Assembly (NCBI GenBank): GCA_002812745.2
Contig: NCSJ02000002.1
Location: forward strand, 186,001 to 250,000
From: Scytalidium lignicola
Lineage: Eukaryota; Ascomycota; Leotiomycetes
Direction: 5' to 3'
Length of the DNA stretch: 64,000 nucleotides
Under the pieces are notes generated by a model that was not told the DNA's origin, did not search any database, and saw only the letters and a program-made list of their open reading frames with translations. The translations under genes and the position numbers were made by a program. Positions 10,028 to 21,357 of this stretch are shown in pieces (the first letter of the stretch is position 1; every line of letters begins with the position of its first letter).

Positions 10028-12571
10028 CTAAAAGAAGCCTTGCTCAGGAATCGGTAGATAAGTGCAGGCATTGGCACTTCCACCTCCATCAACACCAGCA
10101 TAAGGAACGGTGTTACCCCACCAGTTAATATCGACCTCATGGAATTGCACCGCGAAGAAGATGACGATACCGCCAACTGCAAGACCAACCGCCAGCGAAC
10201 TGGAGAGAACGTAAGCATACTTAGCCCACCAAGCGAGGTACCGACGCTTAATCCACCAGTTGAAGACAAAGCCTGCCATGAAGGATGGCCACATGTAGGA
10301 GAAGTTGTAAGGAGCCCAGTTAAGCGGCCCGTACAAGACAAGTGGGATATGGATGTATCGAACCCAGCTGTTGGGAAAACGCTTGGCGAGGAAGTAGAAT
10401 GGGATTGGAAGCAAGGCTCCAACTAAGAAACCCCATTCCAAGGGATTGTAGATCCCGCCTGCACCGAAGATACGACGAGGACCGATGGCACCCCAGATTA
10501 CAGAGGCGGTAAAAAAGGTGTTGGAGCCTGGATTAACGTTAGTTATATTTATATGTGAATTTGGAGAGGAAGTATGGAATATACCAGGGCAGGTGAATTT
10601 GGCACTCTGATCTGGCTCGCAGATACCACTAATGTTGGAAAGTTGCCAATCATTGACACCAATCGATACAATAGCACCAATTATTGCAGCGTAAGTCTGA
10701 GCCATGAACATCACCCTTGGTGCAATTTTCATGTAGTGACCAAGCTTCAAATCCTGTGCGAACTGCACGGCTTGAGCCGAAGCAATGTAACCATAGGACT
10801 TAAAGAGCATGTTTGCAATGGGCTTGTTGGGGATGGCATAGCCGCCGATATACTCTGCCAAAACGTTGTTTGTAACCTCCACATTTGTGACGGCCTGGAC
10901 GATACCAATAGGGACTTGGAGGACGAGAGCGAGACCGATAGCAAAAACGACACCCCAAATCGGCATGCCTGTATTGTAATGTGCGCAGCATACACATGCT
11001 AGGATGAAAGAGATTCCCAGGAGTGAAAGGTACCACCACTCAGGAGCCTCCTTGTAGGCCTTCATGAGACGGTTGTGAACGTCATTGAATTCATCACGAG
11101 CATTCCGCCATTTAAGTGCTGATTTCACTCCACCGATAAATTCCTTTGAATGATAGAGAGCGACGTACACAACTGTAGCGAGGTAAATCGCAAAGAAGCA
11201 GGAGTAGAGCAGAGCGTTTCCAGTTGAGAGATAAGCTGGACTGTAAGCCGCGAATTTCTCTTCATTGAGCGTGAAATCTGGGTTCAAAACACGGGAAATA
11301 TTGTAGAAGTTGCCAGTATTATCGAAGACGTGGTTAGAATTTGGTGGGAAGTAAGCTCCATTCCAAACGTTCTTGAAATAAAACGCTGGGATAAAGATGA
11401 AACCGATGATAGCCATGCCAACTGTAGCATTCACCATAGCAAACCAAGGAGTGATGATGGGATCGTATAAGAAAGAGAAGATATTCCAATCGAAGGTTGG
11501 CCATGGGTTCAATCCAAGACCACATATACTACCAGTAATAATAGCAAGCTTGACATTGTTTGGCGAGATCCAGGTAAGCCAGTTGAAGAAAGAGAGACCC
11601 TGGAAGATATAGTCGGGGAACCAGAAGTATATGAACATGCCGACGGATACAATACCGAAGAATTTAAAACGAGAGATACTCCATCCGTGTACAATAGTTC
11701 GGCCATCGTCTTTGTGAAGTGCCTTGTTCAACGCAATCTGAGCCAAGTTCTTAGGCCAGATCATAGTCGCAGGGTATACCAAAAACCTTCGAGACAAACC
11801 AGCACATCCATAACCTACGAGTTGGGTCGATAGAACCAACAGAAGCTGGAACCCGGCGCTATTTGCAAGCTCCTTCTCTCCATAGTAGATATCCAGCTTA
11901 AGCACCTGGAAGACGTATGTGACGTAGGCAGTTCCACCAGATCCTCCATAAGCGACGTTAGACATGACAGTGATGAGCATGTGTTCCTTCTGATTGAATG
12001 GTCCTGGGTTCAGGGAGAAGTCATAACCAAATATAGTAACCTTTTTCGTCGGCAACCACTTCGCCATTGCCACACCAATCGGGTACGCAATAATTTGAGC
12101 CACGAAGGTTCCGACATATATACCAGGCTGACGGAGAGAAAAGAACTGATCGAGTCCAGTACCAAGGATGGTGAGGATAGTTCCAATGAACCAAACACGG
12201 AAGGTGTTGACAGGCGTTCTGGGATCGTCAGTAGAGTCAACGACAGCACGGACTTCTGCGTAAGGAGAGTCGTTTAAGATCAACTCCTTTCCCAACTCGA
12301 TTTCAGAAATGAGCTTCTGAGCCTGAACAGAATCGAGTGTCCCAATATCCTCAGCAATGAGTAGTTGAGCGCGTTCCAAGATATCGGCCGGAAAGTTAGG
12401 GTCAAGGTGATTCTCCTCGATAGTCTGCCTGAGGATATCAATAAGTTCGGCGTGCTCCTTCTCTGTGAAGTCCTTAACCTCGTAAACGTTGGTGATGCCA
12501 GCATCCTTTTCATCTACCCCTCGCTGGGGCTGGGTGGTAACAGCAATGTCGAATGCTTGATATTCCGCCAT
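10028..12571 (-). CDS. Oligopeptide transporter, OPT family
   Basis: A proton-coupled carrier for small peptides (possibly glutathione or iron chelates) of the OPT family, peptide-transporter clade, with many membrane helices. Family signatures are NPGPFNQKEH near residue 190 and KLGHYMKIAPR in the C-terminal half. Although the reading frame runs open to the end, a 57-base intron at 10584-10528 should be removed. It has GTATAT at the donor, an ATAACTAAC branch site and CCAG at the acceptor, and splicing joins FTCPG to SNTFFTASVIWG, the uninterrupted form expected of the family. The exons are then 12571-10585 and 10527-10028, encoding 828 residues. The start is MAEYQAFDIA at 12571; the open frame extends upstream only from a TTG. 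The C-terminus is YLPIPEQGFF. The substrate is not predictable. Confidence 0.93.
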   Translation of the reverse strand: MAEYQAFDIAVTTQPQRGVDEKDAGITNVYEVKDFTEKEHAELIDILRQTIEENHLDPNFPADILERAQLLIAEDIGTLDSVQAQKLISEIELGKELILNDSPYAEVRAVVDSTDDPRTPVNTFRVWFIGTILTILGTGLDQFFSLRQPGIYVGTFVAQIIAYPIGVAMAKWLPTKKVTIFGYDFSLNPGPFNQKEHMLITVMSNVAYGGSGGTAYVTYVFQVLKLDIYYGEKELANSAGFQLLLVLSTQLVGYGCAGLSRRFLVYPATMIWPKNLAQIALNKALHKDDGRTIVHGWSISRFKFFGIVSVGMFIYFWFPDYIFQGLSFFNWLTWISPNNVKLAIITGSICGLGLNPWPTFDWNIFSFLYDPIITPWFAMVNATVGMAIIGFIFIPAFYFKNVWNGAYFPPNSNHVFDNTGNFYNISRVLNPDFTLNEEKFAAYSPAYLSTGNALLYSCFFAIYLATVVYVALYHSKEFIGGVKSALKWRNARDEFNDVHNRLMKAYKEAPEWWYLSLLGISFILACVCCAHYNTGMPIWGVVFAIGLALVLQVPIGIVQAVTNVEVTNNVLAEYIGGYAIPNKPIANMLFKSYGYIASAQAVQFAQDLKLGHYMKIAPRVMFMAQTYAAIIGAIVSIGVNDWQLSNISGICEPDQSAKFTCPGIFHTSSPNSHINITNVNPGSNTFFTASVIWGAIGPRRIFGAGGIYNPLEWGFLVGALLPIPFYFLAKRFPNSWVRYIHIPLVLYGPLNWAPYNFSYMWPSFMAGFVFNWWIKRRYLAWWAKYAYVLSSSLAVGLAVGGIVIFFAVQFHEVDINWWGNTVPYAGVDGGGSANACTYLPIPEQGFF

Positions 12572-15500
12572 GTTGTTGGCTCCTCTTGGTAGATAGGGAG
12601 AAGTACAGCGCGGACGGCCTCGCAACTCTGGTTCCCAGGAATTCTATGAAATCTTATACCCGCAGCCCGACCACACCACAACGTGGTTCCCATGAACACG
12701 GACATGGTGCAGCCCACTTTGAATCTATCCCATAATAGCAGCTGAGTTGTAAGCTTGTGATCGGGGGCTAATCTGGATGACCAGACCCTGACTCTGCTAT
12801 GTATGGGACTCGAATCTTACAGCCTTGCTGAGCAATCTTGCTCTGATCGGACACTCACCTGCTGTTTTAGGATAGTTGTATAACGTAGCACGCATCCCCA
12901 TACCCGTGTTCAGGTTGTTGCAATGAGGTTTCGTTGGGTTTAACTTGCCAGTCCGGACGAAGAACCTCGGGGTTTGACATTTGAAATAGAACCCAATTGA
13001 AGTTCAATAGCATGATAGATCATCAGGAGAAATCAAAACGCATGATGATCAAGGTCTCAGATGAGACGAGATAGAAAGATAACAATTGGAAAGCATCAAT
13101 TTCAGGCATGAATATTCAGCGATCAAAGAGAAACCCACCAATGAAAATCACCCATCTGAGTAATCGCGGCAGAGCACCACCAAGGAGATTAGGACATGGT
13201 CCGTTACTGTCCCCCCGGCCTAAAGACACAAAGAGCTGCCGCGTAAAAGGCGGCAAGCATCTTCCAACGGCTCCAACGGCGCGGCAATCTCAGCATCGGT
13301 TTCCAGAAATAAATCCAGCCAAAGCATGTACTGTACTGTACACTAGTAGGTCTCGTAGGTAAGACATCATCTATCTTTCCGCCCTGAGAGAAGAGAACCA
13401 TGGGGTTGTGGTGGCGATAACGTACCAGCTTCCCAATTTACCTACCTTCTTTATTCATTTGTCAAAGTTTGTTGAGTAGGCGTCATATCACTGTACCTAA
13501 AAAAACCCTAACCTCCACATTGGCAGTACGCAATGCTACACGAGGATAAACTCAACCAAATTGAGCAACAAAGCTTCTTCCTCCACACGCTAGATAGCGA
13601 TATTTTGGCGCCGTGCGCAGCCGAATGGTCATCAATACTGCACCGTTATTGGCAAAGCCCCAATCCATCTCCACGGACCGACCCAGGTCTGAGACGACGT
13701 TGGAATGGAACAGAGAAGCATGCAGACATTGCTTATGCCGTCACCTGCCCTTTGCAGCTACGCACTCGTGGCACTCAGCAGCACCCAACGGTACGTACTG
13801 TACAGTACAAAGGAATGCTAGCCGTTATCTATAAACGCGCGCGGGCCGAGGCACACGTCCCAGCTCACGAGATGGCCTGTGGCTGTTGGTTGATTTGAAA
13901 TTGATAGATGTCCGTTTCATATTTCGTGACTGTGCTGTTGCTGGAGTCGATATCAACTTGTACTGTAAAAGCGATTCTCGATCATGTTCCTCCAAAAACT
14001 AGCTGCATACGCTTGTCGTGCTTCCACTGTAGAGAGGATTCTGACGCTAGGCTGTTGCTACTAGCTTAATCTGGTTGCGGAAGCTGCTAATTAGAGGAAC
14101 AGAATTGTCTCTTCAGGCCAGATACTTCCGTGATAGCCAATTTCGCCATAAAATCTTCTCCAACATCCCGTATAAACAGACGAATACGGTACGCGGTGTC
14201 CTAGCGCAATACTACCGTACGTAGGGACACGAAGCCCGGATACCGATTGGGACAGTTTGCGAAACATGCCCCAGTGCTGTTGTGAGAGTAAGATCACTTC
14301 GAATAAGCTGAGTACGGACAATGGCACACGAAGCTAGACCTCTGAAGCAACCTGTCCGCCGTATCAGGCAGGTCAATAATGCAGTATGTATTCTTCCATT
14401 CTTTCATGATGGTGGCTGCGAGTGGATTGATTGATTACTGTATCAGGCGATAGTTGAATTTGCTTATCAGATATTGAAGTGTTGCATTGCTCTTGCCTGA
14501 TCTGAGACGGATACAGTATCCAGATTGTGAGAACCGGGGAGGTGCTAGGGACGTATAAGCCGGCAAAAAGGTAATCCCCATTCTTGATCGATGCCGAGAT
14601 CTCAATCATTTGCCGTTGATCATAGCCATTTATCGTAGTCGCTGCGTTCTCCGGGCACAAAAAAAAAGGGAAAGAATCCACGTCCAATGGAACGTTGTCT
14701 AAAGTATGATCTCTTTTGATGCCACACGAGTATGTGTACAGTACACTGGATGGGAGGTCTGAAATTATTTTAATCGTATGAGATGCAGCCGATTGAAGCA
14801 CAGATTGCAGGAGGATGTCGATATCCTTTATGCAGTGATTCCGTCGCTGCACGAAACTGCCCAGCGAAAACTCCCTGTTTCGGACGTGCTTCATTCCGGT
14901 GTGGCGATGAGTTGCTGATGGTTCAGGTAGAGATAAATCAGGATGTAATCCGTAATCCGTATAATCATTTGATTTTGCCTGTCCTGCATGACCTATGAAG
15001 ATTGCGACTAGAAAGTTCCAGTTTTGTCAAAGTTATAAAACTCGAAAATTTCTCAATCCAAAGGAAATTCCCATTGATTTATCCCTCCTTCGCACCCTTG
15101 TGTTTAGAGCTTGGCTGACAGTGATTATTCATCGTAAGATCGGACAGCTGTTGCGCCGCAAGGGATGCCATTGGTCCCATCGCTCTTTATGTCACAGTGC
15201 TGTAGATCTCGCGGATTTATCGGGGATGGCTATTTCGAGTGGTCGTGTATCTTGAGGCCGAGGTTTCCGTCACAACACCCTGTGTAATGTAGAGTAATAT
15301 ATCAGATTCGTCAAGATTCAAGATTCAAGATTCCTTGGCCCCTTCTATCCTATCAATATCAAGACTGCTACCTGGAATTAATGGAATTACATTACATAGT
15401 GTATTTATGGGTCGGGTTCTGGCGTAGATACACTTCAAGAGTGTTCTGGCAACCGCAAGCGAAATGACGAGATTTACTTAGCAAGAGTTTGAGAGCTAAA

Positions 15501-15689
15501 GGATCGAGACGGTTTCAGTGCAAGAATGACTAATTCATTAAAAGATGATCCTGGTAACTATACCCTAGGTGGTATAGGTATATGTCTCTCGTAGCTATGC
15601 TTTAAAGTCAAATCGAACCATGTCAGACTGTGTCTTAATAGGAAACAGACGCAGAACAACTACTAATTAGCCAAATTTTGTGAAAATTC
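12572..15689. other. Gene-poor region upstream of the OPT gene
   Basis: About 3.1 kb with no recognisable gene. The longest frame, 173 residues on the minus strand at 14373-14894, shows no domain, no splice-supported extension and no codon pattern that would support it. Palindromic GTACTGTAC-type motifs recur (13328-13343, 13791-13808, 14733-14746). The OPT promoter should lie in the first kilobase. Confidence 0.45.
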
Positions 15690-16880
15690 CAGAATTCCTA
15701 AATTCAAAGGCTGACATTTACGGGATGCAGAGCGGGAGAGTGCAGACCAGAAAGAACCATACGCCTACGCACCGTGAGTGCCTGGTTTCGGCAGCAACAT
15801 TATACATGCCGACGACACCAAACATGCTCGTCTGTGCAGGATTTACAGCCTAGCATTTACGCCTCTAAGGCCGTGGAAGAGCAAGCGGCCATGTTGATGG
15901 AGTATCCTAATCTCCTAATTACACAGCTTAAGGCGGCAATGCAGAAAACCCCTATGCAAGACATGATGGCGTGGTACAACGTCACTACCTTCGACCTCAC
16001 GGGCGATTTTGCATTTGGAGGAGGATTCCACTGTCTTGACCGTAGCGGCAAGTATTGCTTTTTCGTCAAAACTGTTAGTGATGGTGTTATAGCTGGCTTA
16101 CAGATGCAGCAACTTGAATGGTACGAGATTGACGTTCCTCAAGCCTCTGTTACCGAAGCCATTGATGAAGCCGAAGGAGGACATGGGTCGATATACCAAG
16201 AATTTTGTTGACTGACGCCTAGAGCATGGCTACGTCCCCGGAAAAATGGATGTATTCAATTATTTACTACTAAACCGGAATAAAGAAGACCAGCTCAGTC
16301 TCCCAGAGCTGTACGAAAACGGCATCACGCTCTCTCGTGGCAGGTAGTGAGGCGACGGCTACATTACTTACTAGTGTAACATACCTTTTATATAAGGATC
16401 TGGAAAAACTACCAATGATGCGAGAAGATGTTAGGATCATGTTCAAGGAAGACAGCGAAATTACACAAATATCCGTCAACAAGTTGAGATACATGATCGC
16501 CGTACTGTCCCAATCCATGCACTATTTCCTGCCCAGGCTAGATGAATTCATTCCCAAGCAATGGCTGGCTGGCTGAGCTTAGAAATGACAAGTACGAAGT
16601 ATTGCAGCCATTCATGGTAGGTCCAAGGGATTGTATAAGCAAAAAGTATGCTTTCGGAGACCAGCTCTCGTATGTAAGCTAACGGACTATATAGTTAACA
16701 GTCTTGCATATGCAGAAATACACTTGCTACTGGCGCAGATACTATGACATTTTGATTTCGAGCTTGACAATCCTGAAGAGAACTGGTATAGAAACTTAAG
16801 AGCGTTCATGGTTTGGAAAAAGAGAAAATTTAAAGGTTCACCTGACACCTGCTAGATGATAAATGGTCTCTGTACTTGAC
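15690..16880 (+). pseudogene. Decayed cytochrome P450
   Basis: Pieces of one P450 lie in the right order but in changing frames. They are a stretch like SKADIYGMQSGR and KEPYAYAP, then ADDTKHARLCRI (the C-helix region that contacts heme), DMMAWYNVTTFDLTGDFAFGGG, then DVFNYLLLNRNKEDQLSLPELYENGI, AGSEATATLL (helix I, AGxxT type), and DEFIPKQWL (the PERF/PERW region). The heme loop PFMVGPRDCIS follows, and finally LAYAEIHLLLAQIL and HFDFELDNPEENWY. The closest type is the fungal isotrichodermin C-15 hydroxylase-like monooxygenases. Disabling changes include several frameshifts, a stop after YAYAP, and a TGA where Trp is expected before HFDFEL. The heme cysteine survives, but the following glycine is Ser and the ExxR region looks damaged. 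No functional protein can be made. Confidence 0.88.
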
Positions 16881-17460
16881 ACTACTCGAATTAAATGAAG
16901 TAGCTGTCTTATTGTCCTATGCTTCAAAGTGTATCAGGATAACCCTTAGACTTCTTAATCTTTTGATTCGAGAGACTTTCTCGGAGGTTGCCGCTCCATG
17001 CTGCTTGATATAAAATAGTTAGAATGCAATGCTACTAGGCGTCGCTGGAAATTGCTAGAGCTGGGACGGTGGGATGGCCCATTAGGCTGTGTATGCTCAG
17101 GCTCTACTAATGCAAGCTCGCCCTCAGCGCCGGTTGAAGCGGCTGCTCATGCTGTCCGGGGAGTAAAACAGAACCTGCATAAGAAAAAATTAACATGGAC
17201 GGAGGGGGAAAGCAATACAAAGATTACTGCAGCATAGTGTCAATGGCAGAAAATAACGCCATTTGAGTTGCTTGTCACGTAGGAAAATTATCCGACAGTG
17301 CCATTTTACCATTTTTTACCATAACTCATTAAGTTATATAGCCCTTCCAGGTATATAACCTTCAGTATCGCATCTCTGAATTGCTTCTCCTTACGCCAAA
17401 CGTTTACACCTTTCATATATTTAAGCATCTAACAAATATTCGACTTACCTCTTTCTAAAG
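16881..17460. other. Intergenic region before the DUF1993 gene
   Basis: About 580 bases with no gene seen. The last 150 bases carry a pyrimidine-rich stretch and probably form the promoter and leader of the downstream gene. Confidence 0.35.
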
Positions 17461-18018
17461 ATGCCTGTATCTCTTTACGAAGTTAGCATCCCGGTTTTCA
17501 TCCGTACCCTCAAGAATCTTAGAACGTTCCTCAAAATAGGTGAAGCCTACGCTGACAAGAATGGCATTCCTCATGAGAAACTTCTCCGGGCCAGACTACA
17601 TCCGACCATGAAAGATCTCATATTCCAGGTATGGCGAGTGAGTGCCCATACTGTTGGGTTTGCCATCCGTGTGGGAGGGATCGAGCCTCCTCATTTCGAT
17701 GATAACGAGAACACATTTGCAGAGCTGTATGTGGAGATCCAGAAGTCGATTGATTTTCTGGAGAAAGTGGATCGGGTGGCAATTGATGGAAAGGAAGGAA
17801 CTGATGTTGTGGTCAAGACTGGCTCTGGTCCCATTCGATGGACATCGCAGGATTACTTATTGAAATTTGCGATTCCGAGTATCGACTTTCACTTTACCAC
17901 GGCATATGATCTTTTGAGACATAATAATGTGCCACTTGAGAAATGGGATTTCTTGGGACATGATTTGAAGGATACGTTACTTGACCCGAAAGATTATATC
18001 AACGATTACAGACGCTAA
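17461..18018 (+). CDS. DUF1993 family protein
   Basis: An uninterrupted 185-residue protein matches the DUF1993 family along its whole length. It begins MPVSLYEVSIPVFIRTLKNL, has the typical GIPHEKLLRARLHPTMKDL section, and ends with the conserved block YLLKFAIPSIDFHFTTAYDLLRHNNVPLEKWDFLG. The family is common in fungi and bacteria, is structurally related to the DinB-like four-helix fold, and has no established activity. There is no signal peptide or membrane segment, so a soluble cytosolic protein is likely. It sits alone between a dead P450 and an MFS carrier and shows no disabling change. Confidence 0.88.
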   Translation: MPVSLYEVSIPVFIRTLKNLRTFLKIGEAYADKNGIPHEKLLRARLHPTMKDLIFQVWRVSAHTVGFAIRVGGIEPPHFDDNENTFAELYVEIQKSIDFLEKVDRVAIDGKEGTDVVVKTGSGPIRWTSQDYLLKFAIPSIDFHFTTAYDLLRHNNVPLEKWDFLGHDLKDTLLDPKDYINDYRR

Positions 18019-18961
18019 TTTTGAGAACAATTACTTCCGGAAACGAAATGGATGGGTAGGTGATTGGTGGAAAATATCGTTATAAAATGGTGATAGGAAT
18101 TAGGGCTTTAGTTAATAAAACCTATAGCTCAGGGCTCTTTGTTGAAGCCTGTGATGCTAGATATCAACTTCACTAGTATATTTAAACTCAAAAGACAATG
18201 TATACTGGTATTTATTAAGGAAATGGGGGGTTCTTTTTCAGGCACGCATTCTCCCTTCATGGTTTTGCTCATCTAATCCTTAGCCTCTCCATCCTCCTAT
18301 ATGCTGTACGACTAGTCGTTTAGTATGCACTATGTCAACAGACTTATCCTAGAGACGGCAAACCGGCTCGTATCACTCAATGAACATCGGTGATGAGAGA
18401 AATAACACAATCTCATTAGCGGATCATTGCAAGACTTCCGAACACGGGTTCCATAGGATATCTATCCTTCAAAATGTGTACAGATAGCCAGGCGAGTGGC
18501 GTCTTTGAATCATTGCTGTATGGAGTATCACCGATGATTCAAATAAGGCTAAAAGCTTGTCATAAAACGTTATTTCAACCCCACTCTTGGAACTACGAGC
18601 CGGAAGGATGTTCATTACTGTAGCCTAGAGGTGAAGGAGATATCATCTTAGTTTCGAGCTATTGTGAATCAAAGTTAGGAACTATGAGCTTTAACCAGAC
18701 TAAACATAATTATTCTAAATATATTGGCAACCAGCAATGCAAAGGCCTGAGTCCAAAGTGATCTTTGAAAATCTAAGATAAAATACTAAATTGATTTCAT
18801 CGGATCATTGTTCTTTTCGACGTATCTGTAGTTGGGATTGTACGCTTTCTCTTCTAAAAAGCTTCTTCTCTCTAGGATTTAACTCTGCCCTAAATAAATT
18901 TCCTCTATTTATTCACCTCTGTTCCTTTGGACTGGAGAATAATGTGCCATTTTACCAATCC
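18019..18961. other. Convergent intergenic region
   Basis: AT-rich DNA between the DUF1993 gene and the 3' end of the MFS gene. No gene, RNA or repeat was recognised. Confidence 0.4.
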
Positions 18962-21357
18962 TCAGTACTCAAACCTAAAGTCTAAACGCTTGTTACCCTC
19001 GTCCTTAGTATTCTTCACATAGTCTTCTCTCTGTTCGGGAGTCCACGAATTCCAAATATTGTCTCTCCGTTTATTTACAGTACGGTAATAAAGGAAGACA
19101 GCAATATAAAGAAATACGTTCGCGCAATTAACTGCAAGCAGTTGCATATTACCACGTTTGTACTGTGGGGCATCATCTGGATCCCTTCGTTAGCTTATGT
19201 GATCTTCTCCACAGGAATCATATTAGAATTACCAGAACGATAGATATTTGAAGCGATCATTCCTTCTGCTTGACTGAACATGTTATACATGGCGGCAGAG
19301 ACGGTCCTTAGACGGACATGATTTGAGTTCCGGGAGCACCAGCCTGTGGAAAGCGTAGCGTAAGCCAGGAACATAAAATAAAAGCTTGATAGGGCATAGT
19401 AGTGAAAACTTACCGACTTGTATTGCGTGTGGAAATGGATACCCAACTAACAGAGTTACGATAGCCCAAATGCTCCATTTAGGCTCCTTTTGTGAATTGA
19501 GAGAGTACAAGGCTGCAAGCTCGGGTAATGCCCACAGCTGGGCTAGCATTGCAATTAATGCAAGATGGCCGGTCCGATCACTCAGCCATGTGATACCGAG
19601 CATTCCTATAATGTGAAGGGCGGTACTGGGAATGACAAGTAAGTTTGTTTGGAAAGTACTGAATCCGAGACCTTTAAGACTGAGTGTCAAGTATTGGGCT
19701 GGAGGAGCTATAGGGTATATTAGCTAAAGAAGCTTTTGTCTATTTCTGAAAATATCATACTCATTGGCATCGAAAAAGTGAGAGCAATAGCGTATCTAGN
19801 TTTTTTTGTTAGTATAGTAAGGTCGATATTTATTTTGAAAACTTACAAGGGCCATAGGTGATAGTCACATAAGGACTTCCATAGAAGTTTTGGCGTAACA
19901 GGTTGTCTGTATTAGTGATGTTAAGTAATCTCATTTTTTGCTATGAATCTGTAACAACTCACCGATTATGCATGGTTCCCTTGGATGGGTCATCACGGAG
20001 TGCTCTTGTAACAATTATAGTCTCTTCTCTAAGAAATCACTGTTAACACTATAACTCATGAGAGCTGGAAATTATTCTTTAAGCGCATACCTTTCAGTAA
20101 ACCAACCGTTTTTACCTCTGAGAATACCTTTAGTTTGTGTTGGACTTGCCGGCATCATAAAGTACGCCAGAATACCAAGAGTACCTGACACGAGTCCCTA
20201 TAATGAGACATATTAACTGGAATTGTTCCAGTAGATCTATAAACCAAGTATAATTTTTTGAAATTCATGAAAGTTCTCATACCTCAATCAGGAACAGCCA
20301 CCTCCAACCTGATTTTCCAGATATACCACGCATATGAAGCAAACCGAAAGCCATGAAGGATGCGATGATGTCTGCACTAAATGCACTTGTCCACCATATA
20401 GATAGTTTAAGAGGAAGTTCTCTGCTGGTATAGAAATATGATAGGTATAGAATCATCTGTAATAAATTTAGCGCGGCGGTGGCAAAGCGTAGTTATCTAA
20501 CGAGGTACTACTCACATCGGGTATAAAACCACCTTGCAAAATTCCGAGAAGGGCTCGACAGGTTAGAAATCCGGTTCGATTTGTTAAAGAATATTGAGAT
20601 GCGGCGACAACGCTCCAGAGAATCATCTGTGTCGGAATCCAACGATCGGGGCCAACCCTGTGGTTGTATCTCAGCATTTTTCTCGGCAATTATGACACTG
20701 GTATATACACACCACTTAGATACCAGTTGTGAAGGTAGCTCCGAGCATAGAAATGCTGCTTTGAATACAGTATTACCTAGATTATAATCTATGAGAAGTG
20801 TTAGGATTCATTTCAAGGCAATAAAGGCAACGTTAGAGATTATAGCTAACCATCCGAAGTGATATGTAAATCTTTCAAAAAGTCATCCGTCAAGGCCTGC
20901 TGGATATTTATACGATCTATCTCCAGTGACATAAAGGCAACGCATGCGAAGACCAATATTTTCCAATCAATCTTCCGAAGCAGTTTCTTTTCACAATATC
21001 AGCAAATTATATATCTCCAGAATTGAGCAAATATAATCAATATCTTACCTTTTCTTCTCGCCATGTCCATCTTGCTGAAGGGTCGAAACGATGCTTGTTC
21101 TCCCAATCATCCCTGGGTTGATAGAGTTTTGCCGTCTCAGGATCGTCATAAACTGATCTCTGTGTGGCAATTGCATCAAGATCAACAATCTGGGATTTTT
21201 GCCAGATTCTCGTTCGAGCTGCAACCGGTTCTCCAAGAGGTTCGACCATAACTACTGGACCATCTTTGATCTTGTCGTCGGAGTTCTGCTCATTACTGGA
21301 GAGTGAGCTTGCAACGCGCTGGATCTTATCCTGTGTGGACCAAACGACTGTCGCCAT
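18962..21357 (-). CDS. MFS transporter, anion:cation symporter (allantoate permease/Tna1-like) family
   Basis: Twelve exons give an intact 574-residue carrier: 21357-21049, 20986-20851, 20788-20713, 20657-20516, 20456-20283, 20197-20091, 20028-19963, 19906-19847, 19795-19761, 19707-19414, 19343-19233 and 19176-18962. All junctions keep frame and the total length is divisible by three. The family is the fungal ACS group (nicotinate, allantoate, pantothenate and other carboxylates). Typical parts are [12 protein letters not shown] before helix 1, [45 protein letters not shown] (helix 4), and the C-terminal [19 protein letters not shown] tail. Helix 1 reads SLEIDRINI rather than the more usual LDR. 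The N at 19800 falls inside intron 8. The substrate cannot be assigned. The many introns, one as short as 51 bases, contrast with the single-exon sugar porter nearby. Confidence 0.9.

Noticed and set aside
10528..10584. Treating the extra 19 residues of the OPT protein as coding
   Set aside because: Intron signals are strong and the residues interrupt a conserved block.
12795..12830. GATTCGAGTCC on the minus strand resembling a tRNA T-loop
   Set aside because: The flanking bases do not form a five-base-pair T-stem or a D-arm.
14373..14894. 173-residue minus-strand frame
   Set aside because: No domain, no plausible splice extension and no support from composition; it lies in a gene-poor stretch where chance frames of this length occur.
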